From contig DATGKW010000087.1 of NCBI GenBank assembly GCA_035294465.1, positions 1 to 33,658 on the forward strand: 33,658 nt of DNA. The letters run 5' to 3'. The stretch is from Paraktedonobacter sp035294465 (GTDB taxonomy: Bacteria; Chloroflexota; Ktedonobacteria; Ktedonobacterales; Ktedonobacteraceae). Positions 1 to 8,007 of the stretch are shown here, one piece after another. Below the pieces are notes generated by a model. It made no database searches, was not told where the DNA came from, and was given only the letters and a program-made list of their open reading frames with translations. Position 1 is the first letter of the stretch. Every line of letters begins with the position of its first letter. The position numbers were made by a program, and so were the translations under genes.

Positions 1-1
1 T

Positions 2-745
2 CCTTTCCGCCTGGGGCTGAGCGCGACGCCAGAGCGCAGCGATATGACCCATGTTGATCTGGATCACCTGATCGGGCCAGAAGTTTATCGGCGTTCCGCG
101 AGCGAATTGACCGCAGGCCGCTACCTGGCCCAATACAGCGAGCAACGTATTGCTATCGAGTTGTCCCCGGAAGATGAGGCTCGCTATGCGGAGCAGCATA
201 AGATTTACCGGACGTTCTTGCAGCGCCGCCGCATCATCATTCGCACCCCCGAAGATTTCCAACGTAAACTGGTCTATCTGAGCGCGCGCGATCCCGAAGC
301 CAGGGCCGCGCTCTTAGCCTGGCGGGAGGCGCGCAATATCGCCATGAACGCGCCCGCTAAATATAGCGAGATCGAGCGCCTCTTGCAACGACATACCGCC
401 GATCAGGTAATTCTTTTTTCGGAATACAACATGGTCGTAGACGAGATCAGCCGCCGTTTCTGCCTGCCCAGCATTACCTACAAAACTCCGGCGGAAGAAC
501 GTCGTGCTATTCTCGCCCGCTTCCGCTCGGGCCAGTATACAAAATTGGTGACAGGTCGCGTCTTGAACGAAGGCGTAGACGTGCCGGATTGCCGCGTGGC
601 AATTATTGTCAGCGGCAATAGCACGAAGCGCGAATATATCCAGCGCCTCGGCCGTATCTTGCGCCCAAAGTCCGGCCAGGCGCTGCTCTATGAACTGGTA
701 ACGAGTAGTACCACCGAAGAGAGAATAGCAAAACGCAGAAAATAA
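2..745 (+). CDS. DEAD/DEAH-box (XPB/SSL2-type) helicase, C-terminal part, 5' truncated by the window
   Basis: The reading frame is open from the first bases of the window, so the gene starts upstream. The visible part opens with LGLSATPERSD, the SAT-type helicase motif III, and continues into a RecA-like helicase C domain: LFSEYNMVVDEI, then TGRVLNEGVDVPDCRVAII, then QRLGRILRPK, which is motif VI with its arginine fingers. This is the layout of ATP-dependent SF2 helicases of the XPB/SSL2 type, which remodel DNA in repair or transcription. The motifs are seen directly; the exact role is inferred. The protein ends in a basic tail (KRRK) soon after motif VI, as is usual for the family. An M50-like protease gene follows after 102 bases on the same strand. 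Only the first ATG inside the window lies at 44, and it is internal to the protein. Confidence 0.85.
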   Translation, partial: PFRLGLSATPERSDMTHVDLDHLIGPEVYRRSASELTAGRYLAQYSEQRIAIELSPEDEARYAEQHKIYRTFLQRRRIIIRTPEDFQRKLVYLSARDPEARAALLAWREARNIAMNAPAKYSEIERLLQRHTADQVILFSEYNMVVDEISRRFCLPSITYKTPAEERRAILARFRSGQYTKLVTGRVLNEGVDVPDCRVAIIVSGNSTKREYIQRLGRILRPKSGQALLYELVTSSTTEERIAKRRK

Positions 746-847
746 TATGAACAGGATGAAAAATGAGTGTGGTATAAAATAGAGAAAAATATATGCCAGC
801 AGAATACTATCGATAGAAAATAAGTAAAGGACTTTCTGGAGACTCAT

Positions 848-2032
848 ATGGATTTGAATCTTCCTTCTCTTCCAACGCTCAAGGGTAGTCCCGTAGAAAC
901 GTATCGAACCAGAATGAGAGCAAAACTGGCCGCTATTGTGATCCTGTGCGCCGCACTTGGCATCAGCGAGGTCATCCTTCTCCTTCGTTTTCCCTCAATA
1001 CTCAGGTTACTTTCCCGCTACTATATAGCAACACCTTATTTGCCTGTATACCTTGCCCTTCTTCTGCTGAGCATGTACGTGATTCTCTTACTTCACGAAT
1101 GCGGCCACGCTATCAGCGCGTATCTCACACGTTGCCAAATCTTGGTCTACAGCGCTGGTCCTTTGAGAATCCAGCGTACGCGGCAGGGGCTGCGTGTCCA
1201 TTTGAATAAAGGTCGTCAGTTCTTTCAGGGATGGCTTAGCTCGCTTCCGCTCGACTCAAATCACTTGCGGAGAAGAAGGCTGCTTGTCGCTGCCGGTGGG
1301 CCTCTGGCAGACGCGTTTCAATCTGTGGTCTATTGCGCCTGTTCGTTCTTGCCAGGAATCGCGCCTGGCCCATGCTGGTTCTTGCGCCTGATCGCCGGGG
1401 TCGCTTTGCTTGATTGCTTTGGAAACTGCTTTCCTCACCGCGTGTCGAGCAGGGTGCTTTCTGATGGCGCTTCTATGCTGCTCTTCCTCAAGGGTGGGCC
1501 GCCGCTTGAGCGCGAGATGGCAATCACCCTCTTGCGGATGAGTGTGGCAGAGGGAAGCGGACCTCTGGAGTGGTCGAAGGCCCTCATCGATAAAGCTACA
1601 GCGCTGCCCGATGGGACGCCGGAAGATGTCCAGGGGTGTACCTTTGCCTATTATCGCGCGCTCGCCGAAGCAAACATTGTGCAAGCGCAAGCGTTGCTCG
1701 AACATATGCTTGCCGTGCGCAAAAATACCTCAGCCGATACGAGAAGCCGGCTCGCGGCTGAGGCTGCCTACTTCGAGGCCCGCTACCATCAGAATCCCAG
1801 GGCAGCGCTGATCTGGGGAGGACAGGCAAAAACCCTCAAAACCAGCCATTGCTCTATACGGCGCGCGGCGGCCGCGATCCTTATCGTGGAACAGAAGCCG
1901 GACAAGGCCCGTCTCTGCATTCAGCGGGCGCAAAAGGCGGCGGAGCACCTGTTGTTCCCAGGAGAAGAACGTCGAGAAAAGCTCTTGCTGGACGATCTTC
2001 TCACCGAGCTTGCGAAGCAGGAGGGTCAATAG
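848..2032 (+). CDS. M50-like (site-2 protease family) membrane metalloprotease with a helical C-terminal region
   Basis: This 394-residue protein has hydrophobic segments near residues 25-47 and 62-82. The second runs straight into HECGH at 83-87, the zinc-binding HExxH motif. A further Asp in LSDG (D206) fits the third zinc ligand of the M50 family, and AAGGPLAD near 148-155 resembles the conserved membrane loop of these proteases. Site-2 proteases cut transmembrane substrates inside the bilayer, often releasing regulators. The substrate here is unknown. Residues from about 225 to the end are soluble, helix-rich and TPR-like, which is not part of the minimal M50 fold. The ATG is preceded by TGGAGAC at a normal distance. 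The 3' end overlaps the convergent GNAT gene by 32 bases. Family assignment is good; function is inferred. Confidence 0.75.
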   Translation: MDLNLPSLPTLKGSPVETYRTRMRAKLAAIVILCAALGISEVILLLRFPSILRLLSRYYIATPYLPVYLALLLLSMYVILLLHECGHAISAYLTRCQILVYSAGPLRIQRTRQGLRVHLNKGRQFFQGWLSSLPLDSNHLRRRRLLVAAGGPLADAFQSVVYCACSFLPGIAPGPCWFLRLIAGVALLDCFGNCFPHRVSSRVLSDGASMLLFLKGGPPLEREMAITLLRMSVAEGSGPLEWSKALIDKATALPDGTPEDVQGCTFAYYRALAEANIVQAQALLEHMLAVRKNTSADTRSRLAAEAAYFEARYHQNPRAALIWGGQAKTLKTSHCSIRRAAAAILIVEQKPDKARLCIQRAQKAAEHLLFPGEERREKLLLDDLLTELAKQEGQ

Positions 2033-2558
2033 CCAGGCCCATTGCATAACAATCGATAAATTCGCCGTGTATATACATGTGGCGAGTAATGCGGCCCTCG
2101 CGCACAAAGCCGAATTTCTCGTAGAGATGGGTAGCCGGATAGTTGTCGGTGCGCACCAGTAAATCAATTTTGCGAATCACTCTGGTTCCCTTTGCCCAAT
2201 CGATCAAATAGGCCAGCAAATGGCTGCCAATTCCCAGGTTCCAGTACTTTTTCAGCACCGAAATGCCGAACTCCCCAGCGTGGCGCAGGCGCGGGCGGTC
2301 CCCGCCTCGAAAACTCAGCGCCCCTGCTATCTCGCCTTTGATCTCGGCCACCAGGTACAGGCTTGTCAGGGAAGCTGCCGATGCCTGGAGAAACTCACGC
2401 TCCTGTTCTACGGTCATTGCGAATTCGCCCGGCCCGCGCGTAATGTTATCGCTTTCACCTGCAATCTGCTCTATATACGCGAGCAATCGTTCCGCATCAT
2501 CTGGCATTGCTTCCCGCAAGATGAGCAGTTGTCCATCTCTTAGAATGTGTTGTTGCAT
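2001..2558 (-). CDS. GNAT-family N-acetyltransferase
   Basis: This 185-residue protein carries the acetyl-CoA binding motif of GNAT enzymes: FGISVLKKYWNLGIGSHLL, with the Q/RxxGxG-like loop in NLGIGS. It is followed by the classic C-terminal half, VRTDNYPATHLYEKFGFVREG. The family transfers an acetyl group from acetyl-CoA to amines of proteins, antibiotics or metabolites; the overall pattern is nearest to RimJ/RimL- and PseH-like enzymes. The substrate cannot be told. The start chosen is the ATG at 2558, preceded by AAAGGA six bases upstream. The frame stays open to a TTG at 2744, but that extension lacks a proper ribosome site and precedes the normal GNAT N-terminus. The gene is convergent with the M50-like protease and overlaps its last 32 bases. 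Confidence 0.85.
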   Translation of the reverse strand: MQQHILRDGQLLILREAMPDDAERLLAYIEQIAGESDNITRGPGEFAMTVEQEREFLQASAASLTSLYLVAEIKGEIAGALSFRGGDRPRLRHAGEFGISVLKKYWNLGIGSHLLAYLIDWAKGTRVIRKIDLLVRTDNYPATHLYEKFGFVREGRITRHMYIHGEFIDCYAMGLAIDPPASQAR

Positions 2559-2829
2559 GATTTTTCCTTTCACTGCTACATCATACCGTATAAACGGCCC
2601 ATTCCTCAACTCTTCTGGAACAAATTCTTGAGTGTGCTGGCGGTTGACAGCAAACAGCAGACCTAATACAATAGCGGTGCTTGCTAAGGAGGCATACCGC
2701 CTCGCTTGCTCCGCGATCTCATAAAGGCTGCGGTCGCTATCCAACCCTCGCTTCTTACATATGGTATAGCATCCTCGGCAGCAGCTTCTATTGCTATATG
2801 TTTATGTATTTCTTAGATGGAGGTGCTGT

Positions 2830-3672
2830 GTGTTTAAGCCACATCGATTCAATCCCTTGCTCAAGGCACTCCCCAACAAGGCGCATGAAGACAGCGTTGC
2901 CAGTAAACTCGTACATGGTCGGACCCACGAGGAACTGCTGAAGACAGTCAAAGAGACCACAACTGTTGAGCATGGGCAGGCCCATACTACCAGAGAGGTC
3001 ATGCAGGCGGATGTTACTACGAAGGAGACGCCTACCGGGCACGGAAGGGTGCATACAACAACTGAGGTCGAGGCTACAGCGGAGGTCACGACAAGAACTG
3101 CTCCGGCTCGCAAGAAGAATGGCGGCGCGGAAACGCCCGATGGGGAAGAGACTACTGAGGTGCTCTCTCATGTGCATGCCACTGCCGAGGGTGTGGCTAC
3201 GGTCGAGATGACGCCGCCACATCCGCCTCGCGAGGAAACGCCTGAGTACGCGAAGGCGCACCATCACCTGGTCTATGTCCTGGATTCACCCTGCGCCATG
3301 TGCGGCGTGCGCCAGTCAACCCTCAAAGATCCCAAAGAGAATCCCTTCGGCGCGACGGCCATCGAGACGCACCACTATCCGATTGAGCGTAGCCTGGTAG
3401 ATGCCTGTGATCCTGCGAAAGTGGGAGTTGTCTTCCCTGAAGTCAAGGATCGGGCCAGCCTGGAGGCTTTCGTCGATTCCGAGCATAACTTGATGGTTCT
3501 CTGCGATATCCATCACCGTCACCCGCTGCATGGTATTCATCATCTGGTCCCGCAGGACTTCTTTGTCCAGCCTTTCCTGCTTGCTGGCTATCAGGTAGTT
3601 GGAACGCAGCAGGATGAGGCGCAAGTGATGGCGCAGGATGAACAGCTGATTGAGAAAGAAGGGAGGCGCTAA
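2830..3672 (+). CDS. HNH-endonuclease-like protein with a His/Thr-rich repetitive N-terminal region
   Basis: The start chosen is GTG at 2830, six bases after a GGAGG, giving 280 residues. The last 130 residues look like an HNH fold: CAMC (C155, C158), ETHHYPIE (H181, H182), then HNLMVLCDIHHR with N220, C225, H228 and H229. C155, C158, C225 and H228 would hold the structural zinc; H182, N220 and H229 would form the nuclease site. HNH domains cut DNA or RNA in nucleases of phages, toxins and defence systems. Whether this one is active is unknown. Residues about 40-130 are low complexity, with about three degenerate copies of a unit like HGxxHTTxEVxA followed by TTK/R. There is no signal peptide. 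A strong terminator follows directly, so it is probably transcribed alone. Confidence 0.65.
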   Translation: MFKPHRFNPLLKALPNKAHEDSVASKLVHGRTHEELLKTVKETTTVEHGQAHTTREVMQADVTTKETPTGHGRVHTTTEVEATAEVTTRTAPARKKNGGAETPDGEETTEVLSHVHATAEGVATVEMTPPHPPREETPEYAKAHHHLVYVLDSPCAMCGVRQSTLKDPKENPFGATAIETHHYPIERSLVDACDPAKVGVVFPEVKDRASLEAFVDSEHNLMVLCDIHHRHPLHGIHHLVPQDFFVQPFLLAGYQVVGTQQDEAQVMAQDEQLIEKEGRR

Positions 3673-3694
3673 GGCAACCGGGCCTGGTGAGAAA

Positions 3695-3731
3695 CAAAAA
3701 AGAGGAGTGGCTGGGCCGCTCTTCTTTTTTT
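3695..3731 (+). terminator. Rho-independent terminator after the HNH-like gene
   Basis: An A-rich left arm plus GAGGAGTGGC pairs with GCCGCTCTTC plus a T run around a short loop, and the right arm ends in seven T residues. It lies 23 bases after the stop at 3672. The A and T tracts make it potentially bidirectional, but the neighbouring gene runs the same way, so the plus direction is the useful one. Confidence 0.8.
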
Positions 3732-3866
3732 GTTTTCCGCTAAGCTTGATGTCCTATCGTGCCGGTGGGATGAATGGCCCAGGATATGCCAGATCTCTCC
3801 TTTTCTGATAAAATATCAATATTGTAAAGAGAAGCAACTATATAAGGGACAGCAGGGAAAGAGCGC

Positions 3867-5729
3867 ATGAATGAACAGTATGGAGCGCTCCGAGTGGTGC
3901 GCATGTTGCCGGATAGCCGTTTATCGGCAAGTGCCGCGCAGGAGCGATCCGGCGGTGGCTGGCTACCTGCCGAAGGGCTGGTACATGTACTCACGCGTAG
4001 AGATACCACCATCGGGCGGGCGCTAAACAACGATATTATCCTGCTGGATCTCACCGTTTCGCGTGAGCATGCCCGTTTGCTTTTTGGCCCTCATGGCTGG
4101 CAGATTGTTAATTTGACCGAACAGAATGTGGTGCGCGTGAATGGCCGCCCGGTTCCGAGCGGGGGAAGCTTGCCCGTCTATCCCCAGGATATCCTGATTC
4201 TTGGCAACACAATGCTCCAGTTGATTGCGCCTCAAAACCCGCCAGCTTTCTCTTGCGCGCATGAAGATTCTCGACAACAGGCAGGCGGAACACAGGGAAC
4301 AACCAGCTCCTTCTCTGGCGAGACGATCTCTCAATTGGATGGTAGCAAAGGCCATCAGACCACGCGGGCAAGTACCAGAACGCCGGAGAAGCTGTCCGAA
4401 CGAGCACGCCAGGAAATCGCCGCGTTCTCTCCTACTCCGCTGCCAGGGGTGGAGGATGGCCGGCATTGGGATGAGGAAGAGCCGGAAAGCGTCCTGGGGC
4501 CGGGCATTACTATGCAGTTCGTTCTTCCACAGCGTATGGGCCCGCGCGCTCGCTGGCTGATCGCGGGCATTGGGATCGCAATTCTGATCATCAGCGCAAT
4601 GATCACGATTATCCTCAATAGCCTGATCGGCTTCGCCGCGCTGGAGCAGAATGGCGCAAACAGCATCCTCCTTGCTCTGACCATTCCAATTATTCCAGCT
4701 GTCGGAATTTTCTTGCTGGTCAACTTCATGGATCGTTACGAGCGCGAACCCTGGTTTCTCCGTCTGGCGGCCTTTCTCTGGGGCGCGCTCATTGCTATTC
4801 CGCCAGCGCTCTTCATCGAAACGCAAGTGAATAACCTGATTGGCACCTGGCTGGCTAACGGCACCAATAGCGCGGTGTTTCAGGCGCTCTATAAGGGCTT
4901 AAACGCCGGTGTCACTGAAGAGACGGTCAAGGGACTTGGGCTGCTTCTGCTGTTCATCGTGCTTCGCGACCAGTTCGACAACGTGACGGATGGCATTATC
5001 TATGGCGCATTGATCGGGGCGGGTTTTGCCATGGTTGAGAACTTTGGCTATTTTGCCTCCAATGGCCAGAACTTTCTGGGCCTGCTGATCATCGGCAGGA
5101 TTGTCCTGGGCTGGCTTGGCCACTCTACTTTTACCGCCTGCTTTGGCGCCGCACTGGGCTATACTCGCCATAACCATTCGCGCTGGAAGCAGATTAGCAT
5201 CCCTTTGCTTGGCTACTTACTGGCTATCGGATTGCACAGCTTCTTCGACTTTATCGATCTCCAGGCCAGCGAAGTGATTCGTACTTCGGTTGCCAACGGC
5301 ACGACCATCAATTATGCTCTGGCGGCTATTATTGGCAACTATATCCCGCCTTTCCTGGCTCAGATGGCGCTGCTCTATATTCTGATTAAGAGCCTTTCCC
5401 ACGAAGCCGCAGTCATTCGCGAGTTTCTGGCGGTCGAGGTCAGCAATGGCATTGTTCTTGTCGACGAATATGCCCTTCTGCAAAACTCGTTTCAGCGCAC
5501 AAAACGTGAACGTCAGGTGTTGCGTACCCAGGGCTTTCGCCAGTGGCTGCGGGTGAAGGCCCTCTACCAGACTGAAATCGGGCTGGCTTTTCGCAAATGG
5601 CATGTGAGCATGGGCGATAAGCCCAAGTCGGGCTACAGACAGCCCGAAGACGCTTATCGGGAACGCATTCGTCACTTACGTCACGAGATTCAGATGGCAA
5701 GTACCCGCCCGCCCAGTAGCCAGATATGA
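3867..5729 (+). CDS. FHA domain fused to a PrsW-type glutamic intramembrane protease
   Basis: This is a 620-residue fusion. Residues about 40-120 form an FHA domain with all its phosphothreonine-binding residues: G50-R51, S65, R66, H68 and N92-G93. A Ser/Thr/Pro-rich linker leads to several transmembrane helices from about residue 228. The membrane part carries the four PrsW motifs: VTEETVKG (E351, E352, K355), FAMVENFG (E391, N392), LGHSTFTA (H419) and HSFFDF (H457, D461). In Bacillus, PrsW makes the first cut of the anti-sigma factor RsiW; here the substrate is unknown. The FHA domain suggests that the protease, or its targeting, reads a phosphothreonine signal; that is inference. A soluble basic tail of about 120 residues follows. 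The ATG follows AGCAGGGAAAGAGCGC, a usable ribosome site. Confidence 0.87.
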   Translation: MNEQYGALRVVRMLPDSRLSASAAQERSGGGWLPAEGLVHVLTRRDTTIGRALNNDIILLDLTVSREHARLLFGPHGWQIVNLTEQNVVRVNGRPVPSGGSLPVYPQDILILGNTMLQLIAPQNPPAFSCAHEDSRQQAGGTQGTTSSFSGETISQLDGSKGHQTTRASTRTPEKLSERARQEIAAFSPTPLPGVEDGRHWDEEEPESVLGPGITMQFVLPQRMGPRARWLIAGIGIAILIISAMITIILNSLIGFAALEQNGANSILLALTIPIIPAVGIFLLVNFMDRYEREPWFLRLAAFLWGALIAIPPALFIETQVNNLIGTWLANGTNSAVFQALYKGLNAGVTEETVKGLGLLLLFIVLRDQFDNVTDGIIYGALIGAGFAMVENFGYFASNGQNFLGLLIIGRIVLGWLGHSTFTACFGAALGYTRHNHSRWKQISIPLLGYLLAIGLHSFFDFIDLQASEVIRTSVANGTTINYALAAIIGNYIPPFLAQMALLYILIKSLSHEAAVIREFLAVEVSNGIVLVDEYALLQNSFQRTKRERQVLRTQGFRQWLRVKALYQTEIGLAFRKWHVSMGDKPKSGYRQPEDAYRERIRHLRHEIQMASTRPPSSQI

Positions 5730-5950
5730 TGGGATAATTTGCAACTTTTTCTCTAAGAATGTTATCCTATTTCTATCATCCTTGTTTACGAGGGTCCGCA
5801 GAATTCGTTGTTCTTCAGTGAGGTGCGAAAAATAGGCTGCATACGTTTTTCACGACCTGCGAGGATTTTTTAATGCAGCGAAGCTGCGCGAAATCTGATC
5901 TGGGAGAACAAAAGCTCTGCAAAAGAGACGCCGGGCGAATAATATTGGAC

Positions 5951-5972
5951 AAAAGTGCCATAAGGCACTTTT
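5951..5972 (+). terminator. Probable terminator-like hairpin AAAAGTGCC-N4-GGCACTTTT
   Basis: A perfect 9-base stem with a four-base loop (ATAA) is followed by TATATTTT. It lies 221 bases after the FHA-PrsW stop and upstream of the extended -10 box of the next gene. The T run and short loop suit a terminator, although the distance from the stop is long. An operator for the next gene is the alternative. Confidence 0.5.
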
Positions 5973-6013
5973 ATATTTTCACCCTTTTTGCTATTCTCAT
6001 TCTATAAGAATAA

Positions 6014-6022
6014 TGCTATGAT
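6014..6022 (+). promoter_or_regulatory. Extended -10 promoter element for the TPR gene
   Basis: TGCTATGAT fits the extended -10 pattern TGnTATAAT with one mismatch. No good -35 hexamer stands 17 bases upstream, which extended -10 promoters tolerate. It is 40 bases before the ATG at 6063. Confidence 0.4.
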
Positions 6023-6062
6023 TGAACATATCTATTTAGTGGGGAGAGGAGATTGAGTAGTT

Positions 6063-7199
6063 ATGTCAGAATATACCACTGTTATTCAGCAGGCACATTT
6101 TTTTATTACTGAAGGGCGAGTGGAGGAGGCTCTGGCTCTCCTGGAAAAAGTCCAGACAAGCGATTTACCGCAGAAACGCGAGCTTGCCTACCTGCGCGCA
6201 TGGTGTTATATGCAGCGCGAACAGTGGGACGAAGCCGCCCACATTCTCCTCTCGGCCGGTTCCGATGAACATTCAATCGAAGATCTTCAATCTTTTGGCC
6301 AGACCGAACGACGGCGTCGGGCCGTCTATCTGCTCTTGTTAGGGGATGCTGCCGTCGATCTGGGGTGGTATGAAGAGGCTACACGCCATTATGCGCAGTG
6401 TATCAGGTTCCTTGATGAGCGGCGCATGAATGTCGTCAGCGTGCGCATTAAGGCTCGCTGTGGCCTGGGCATCGCCTATACGCGCACCGGCTTTTACACC
6501 GTCGCGCTTACTCATTTTGAGGATGCTCTGCGTCTCACCGGAGAGGATAACACGCATCCCGACCTGCCGCAGATCTACGCCGGTCTTTGTGATGCTCATA
6601 GCCATCTCGATCATTTTGCTCCGGCCCTGGATTATGGCAAGCGGGCCTTACAGCTTGCTGTTGCGCGCGCTGATAGGCAGCTGGAGTTGCACGTGAACTC
6701 CGCTCTGGGCCATATTTGCTTCCAGACACGCGATTTCGACAGCGCTGTGTCTTATTATACGCGGGCTCTCGCCCTGGCTACCAGCCTCGACGAGCCGGTA
6801 ACGATTCTGACCACTTTCACATCCCTGGCCGACATCTACCGGGAAAAGGGGTTGCTCAAGGACGCGCGCCATTGCTGTGAGCAGGCTCTTGCCTACGCAG
6901 ATCGCATTCGAGACCAGCGCAGCCTGGGTACGCTGTACATCGGCTGCGGAAAAGTGGCCGAAGCCGAGGCAAAGCAGCTTACTGGTGAGCAGGCAGAAGG
7001 TCTGGTGCAGGAGGCTATTTTGTGGTATCAGAAGGCCGAAGCGGCGTTCTCATCCATTCATGCCGGGGCTGAACTTGCCGAGGTCTATGGTCGGCTGGCT
7101 CAGCTTCTGGAAACTTCCGGCCAGCAGCGCCAGGCGATTGCCTACTGGAAATCTGCCTATTCTGCCTATGCCAGCCCGGAAGCTTCTCCTGTCCTGTAG
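6063..7199 (+). CDS. Tetratricopeptide-repeat protein
   Basis: This 378-residue soluble protein is made almost wholly of TPR units of about 34 to 40 residues. Clear copies are near residues 35-65 (AYLRAWCYMQREQWDEAAHIL), 125-155 (GLGIAYTRTGFYTVALTHFEDAL), 165-195 (GLCDAHSHLDHFAPALDYGKRAL), 205-237 (ALGHICFQTRDFDSAVSYYTRAL), 243-275 (LADIYREKGLLKDARHCCEQAL) and 335-368. TPR stacks bind partner proteins. There is no DNA-binding domain, signal peptide or membrane segment, so its job cannot be named. The ATG follows GGGGAGAGGAG by about ten bases. The gene ends four bases from the stop of the convergent membrane-protein gene. Confidence 0.8.
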   Translation: MSEYTTVIQQAHFFITEGRVEEALALLEKVQTSDLPQKRELAYLRAWCYMQREQWDEAAHILLSAGSDEHSIEDLQSFGQTERRRRAVYLLLLGDAAVDLGWYEEATRHYAQCIRFLDERRMNVVSVRIKARCGLGIAYTRTGFYTVALTHFEDALRLTGEDNTHPDLPQIYAGLCDAHSHLDHFAPALDYGKRALQLAVARADRQLELHVNSALGHICFQTRDFDSAVSYYTRALALATSLDEPVTILTTFTSLADIYREKGLLKDARHCCEQALAYADRIRDQRSLGTLYIGCGKVAEAEAKQLTGEQAEGLVQEAILWYQKAEAAFSSIHAGAELAEVYGRLAQLLETSGQQRQAIAYWKSAYSAYASPEASPVL

Positions 7200-7203
7200 C
7201 TCG

Positions 7204-8007
7204 CTAACCCTGTTCTGCTTTTAGACAGATTACCATAAGGCTGAACCAGAAGAGCCAGGCCGCGATGAACAGAACGGCAAACGTTGTAATAGCGGTCTGG
7301 CTGCCCAGGGGGGTCAGTGCGACCTGAACGGCGCTGCCGCTTGCTACCGCCCCTACTGCCAGTCCTGCGTAGCCAAAGGCTACCCAGCTATCCGGCCAGA
7401 GCTTGCGCCCGCTGCGCGCAATCACAAAGCCAAAGAAGATGCACGAGAGCGCCACGAAGCCGCCACCGATTGTATAAGTGAGCACCGAGAAGATGCCAGT
7501 AACGCTGGCGAAGTTGTCCGGCAATGGCGTCTGCGCAGTGACAATGCTTGCACTGCTCCACAAATAGATAGTACTGGCCAGCGTGCCACCTGCTGCCAGT
7601 AGTAGCCCTGGCAGTCCTAGCCAGGCCGCGATCACCGCAAAGCCCTTGCCGCGCCAGGCAAATGGCGGCAGGCTGTTCTCTTCACTCGCTGCTTTCTCCT
7701 CTTTCTCCTCGCGTTCTATCTCTTCACGCCCTATGATCTCCTGGGCAACAATGATGCGAAAGAGCGCGAACGGCACGCCGAGCAACAGGGCAAAGCCCAC
7801 CATCAGCGCCAGGCGGTAGAGCAGAAAGAGGAGCGTGTGTTCTTGAATCCAGAGCAGACTGGCTTGCGGGCTGGTCAGGGCCGTTCCATAGCCCTGCGGC
7901 CCAAGCACCAGCAGTTGCAAGGTGGGCACAACCAGCAGCAGCATCAGTGCTCCTATGAGGCTGAAAAGCGCCGCCCTTTGCAGGCGGGCTAAAAATGATC
8001 GTTTCAT
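7204..8007 (-). CDS. Six-helix integral membrane protein coupled to the upstream glycosidase
   Basis: The start chosen is the ATG at 8007, preceded by AAAGGA and overlapping the stop codon of the glycosidase gene as ATGA. This gives 267 residues with about six hydrophobic segments: residues 9-33, 50-80, 123-150, 163-190, 202-222 and 233-260. A very charged cytoplasmic-type loop (EEIEREEKEEK) lies between the second and third. I recognise no family and no catalytic motif. The stop-start overlap argues that it is made in step with the GH63-like enzyme, perhaps as a partner in envelope glycan handling, but that is only inference. Confidence 0.7.
   Translation of the reverse strand: MKRSFLARLQRAALFSLIGALMLLLVVPTLQLLVLGPQGYGTALTSPQASLLWIQEHTLLFLLYRLALMVGFALLLGVPFALFRIIVAQEIIGREEIEREEKEEKAASEENSLPPFAWRGKGFAVIAAWLGLPGLLLAAGGTLASTIYLWSSASIVTAQTPLPDNFASVTGIFSVLTYTIGGGFVALSCIFFGFVIARSGRKLWPDSWVAFGYAGLAVGAVASGSAVQVALTPLGSQTAITTFAVLFIAAWLFWFSLMVICLKAEQG

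Larger units (their letters stand above)
5730..6062. other. Non-coding gap with several inverted repeats
   Basis: No reading frame of note was seen in these 333 bases. It holds a weak outer pairing (TTGTTCT at 5808-5814 with AGAACAA at 5905-5911), a small hairpin GCAGC-GAA-GCTGC at 5875-5887, a 9-base perfect inverted repeat at 5951-5972, and an extended -10 box at 6014-6022 before the TPR gene. It could be a 3' region followed by a promoter, or it could hide a small structured RNA. Nothing here decides between these. Confidence 0.5.

Noticed and set aside
2559..2744. A 62-residue N-terminal extension of the GNAT gene from a TTG at 2744
   Set aside because: No proper ribosome site for the TTG, while the ATG at 2558 has AAAGGA at good spacing and gives the normal GNAT start.
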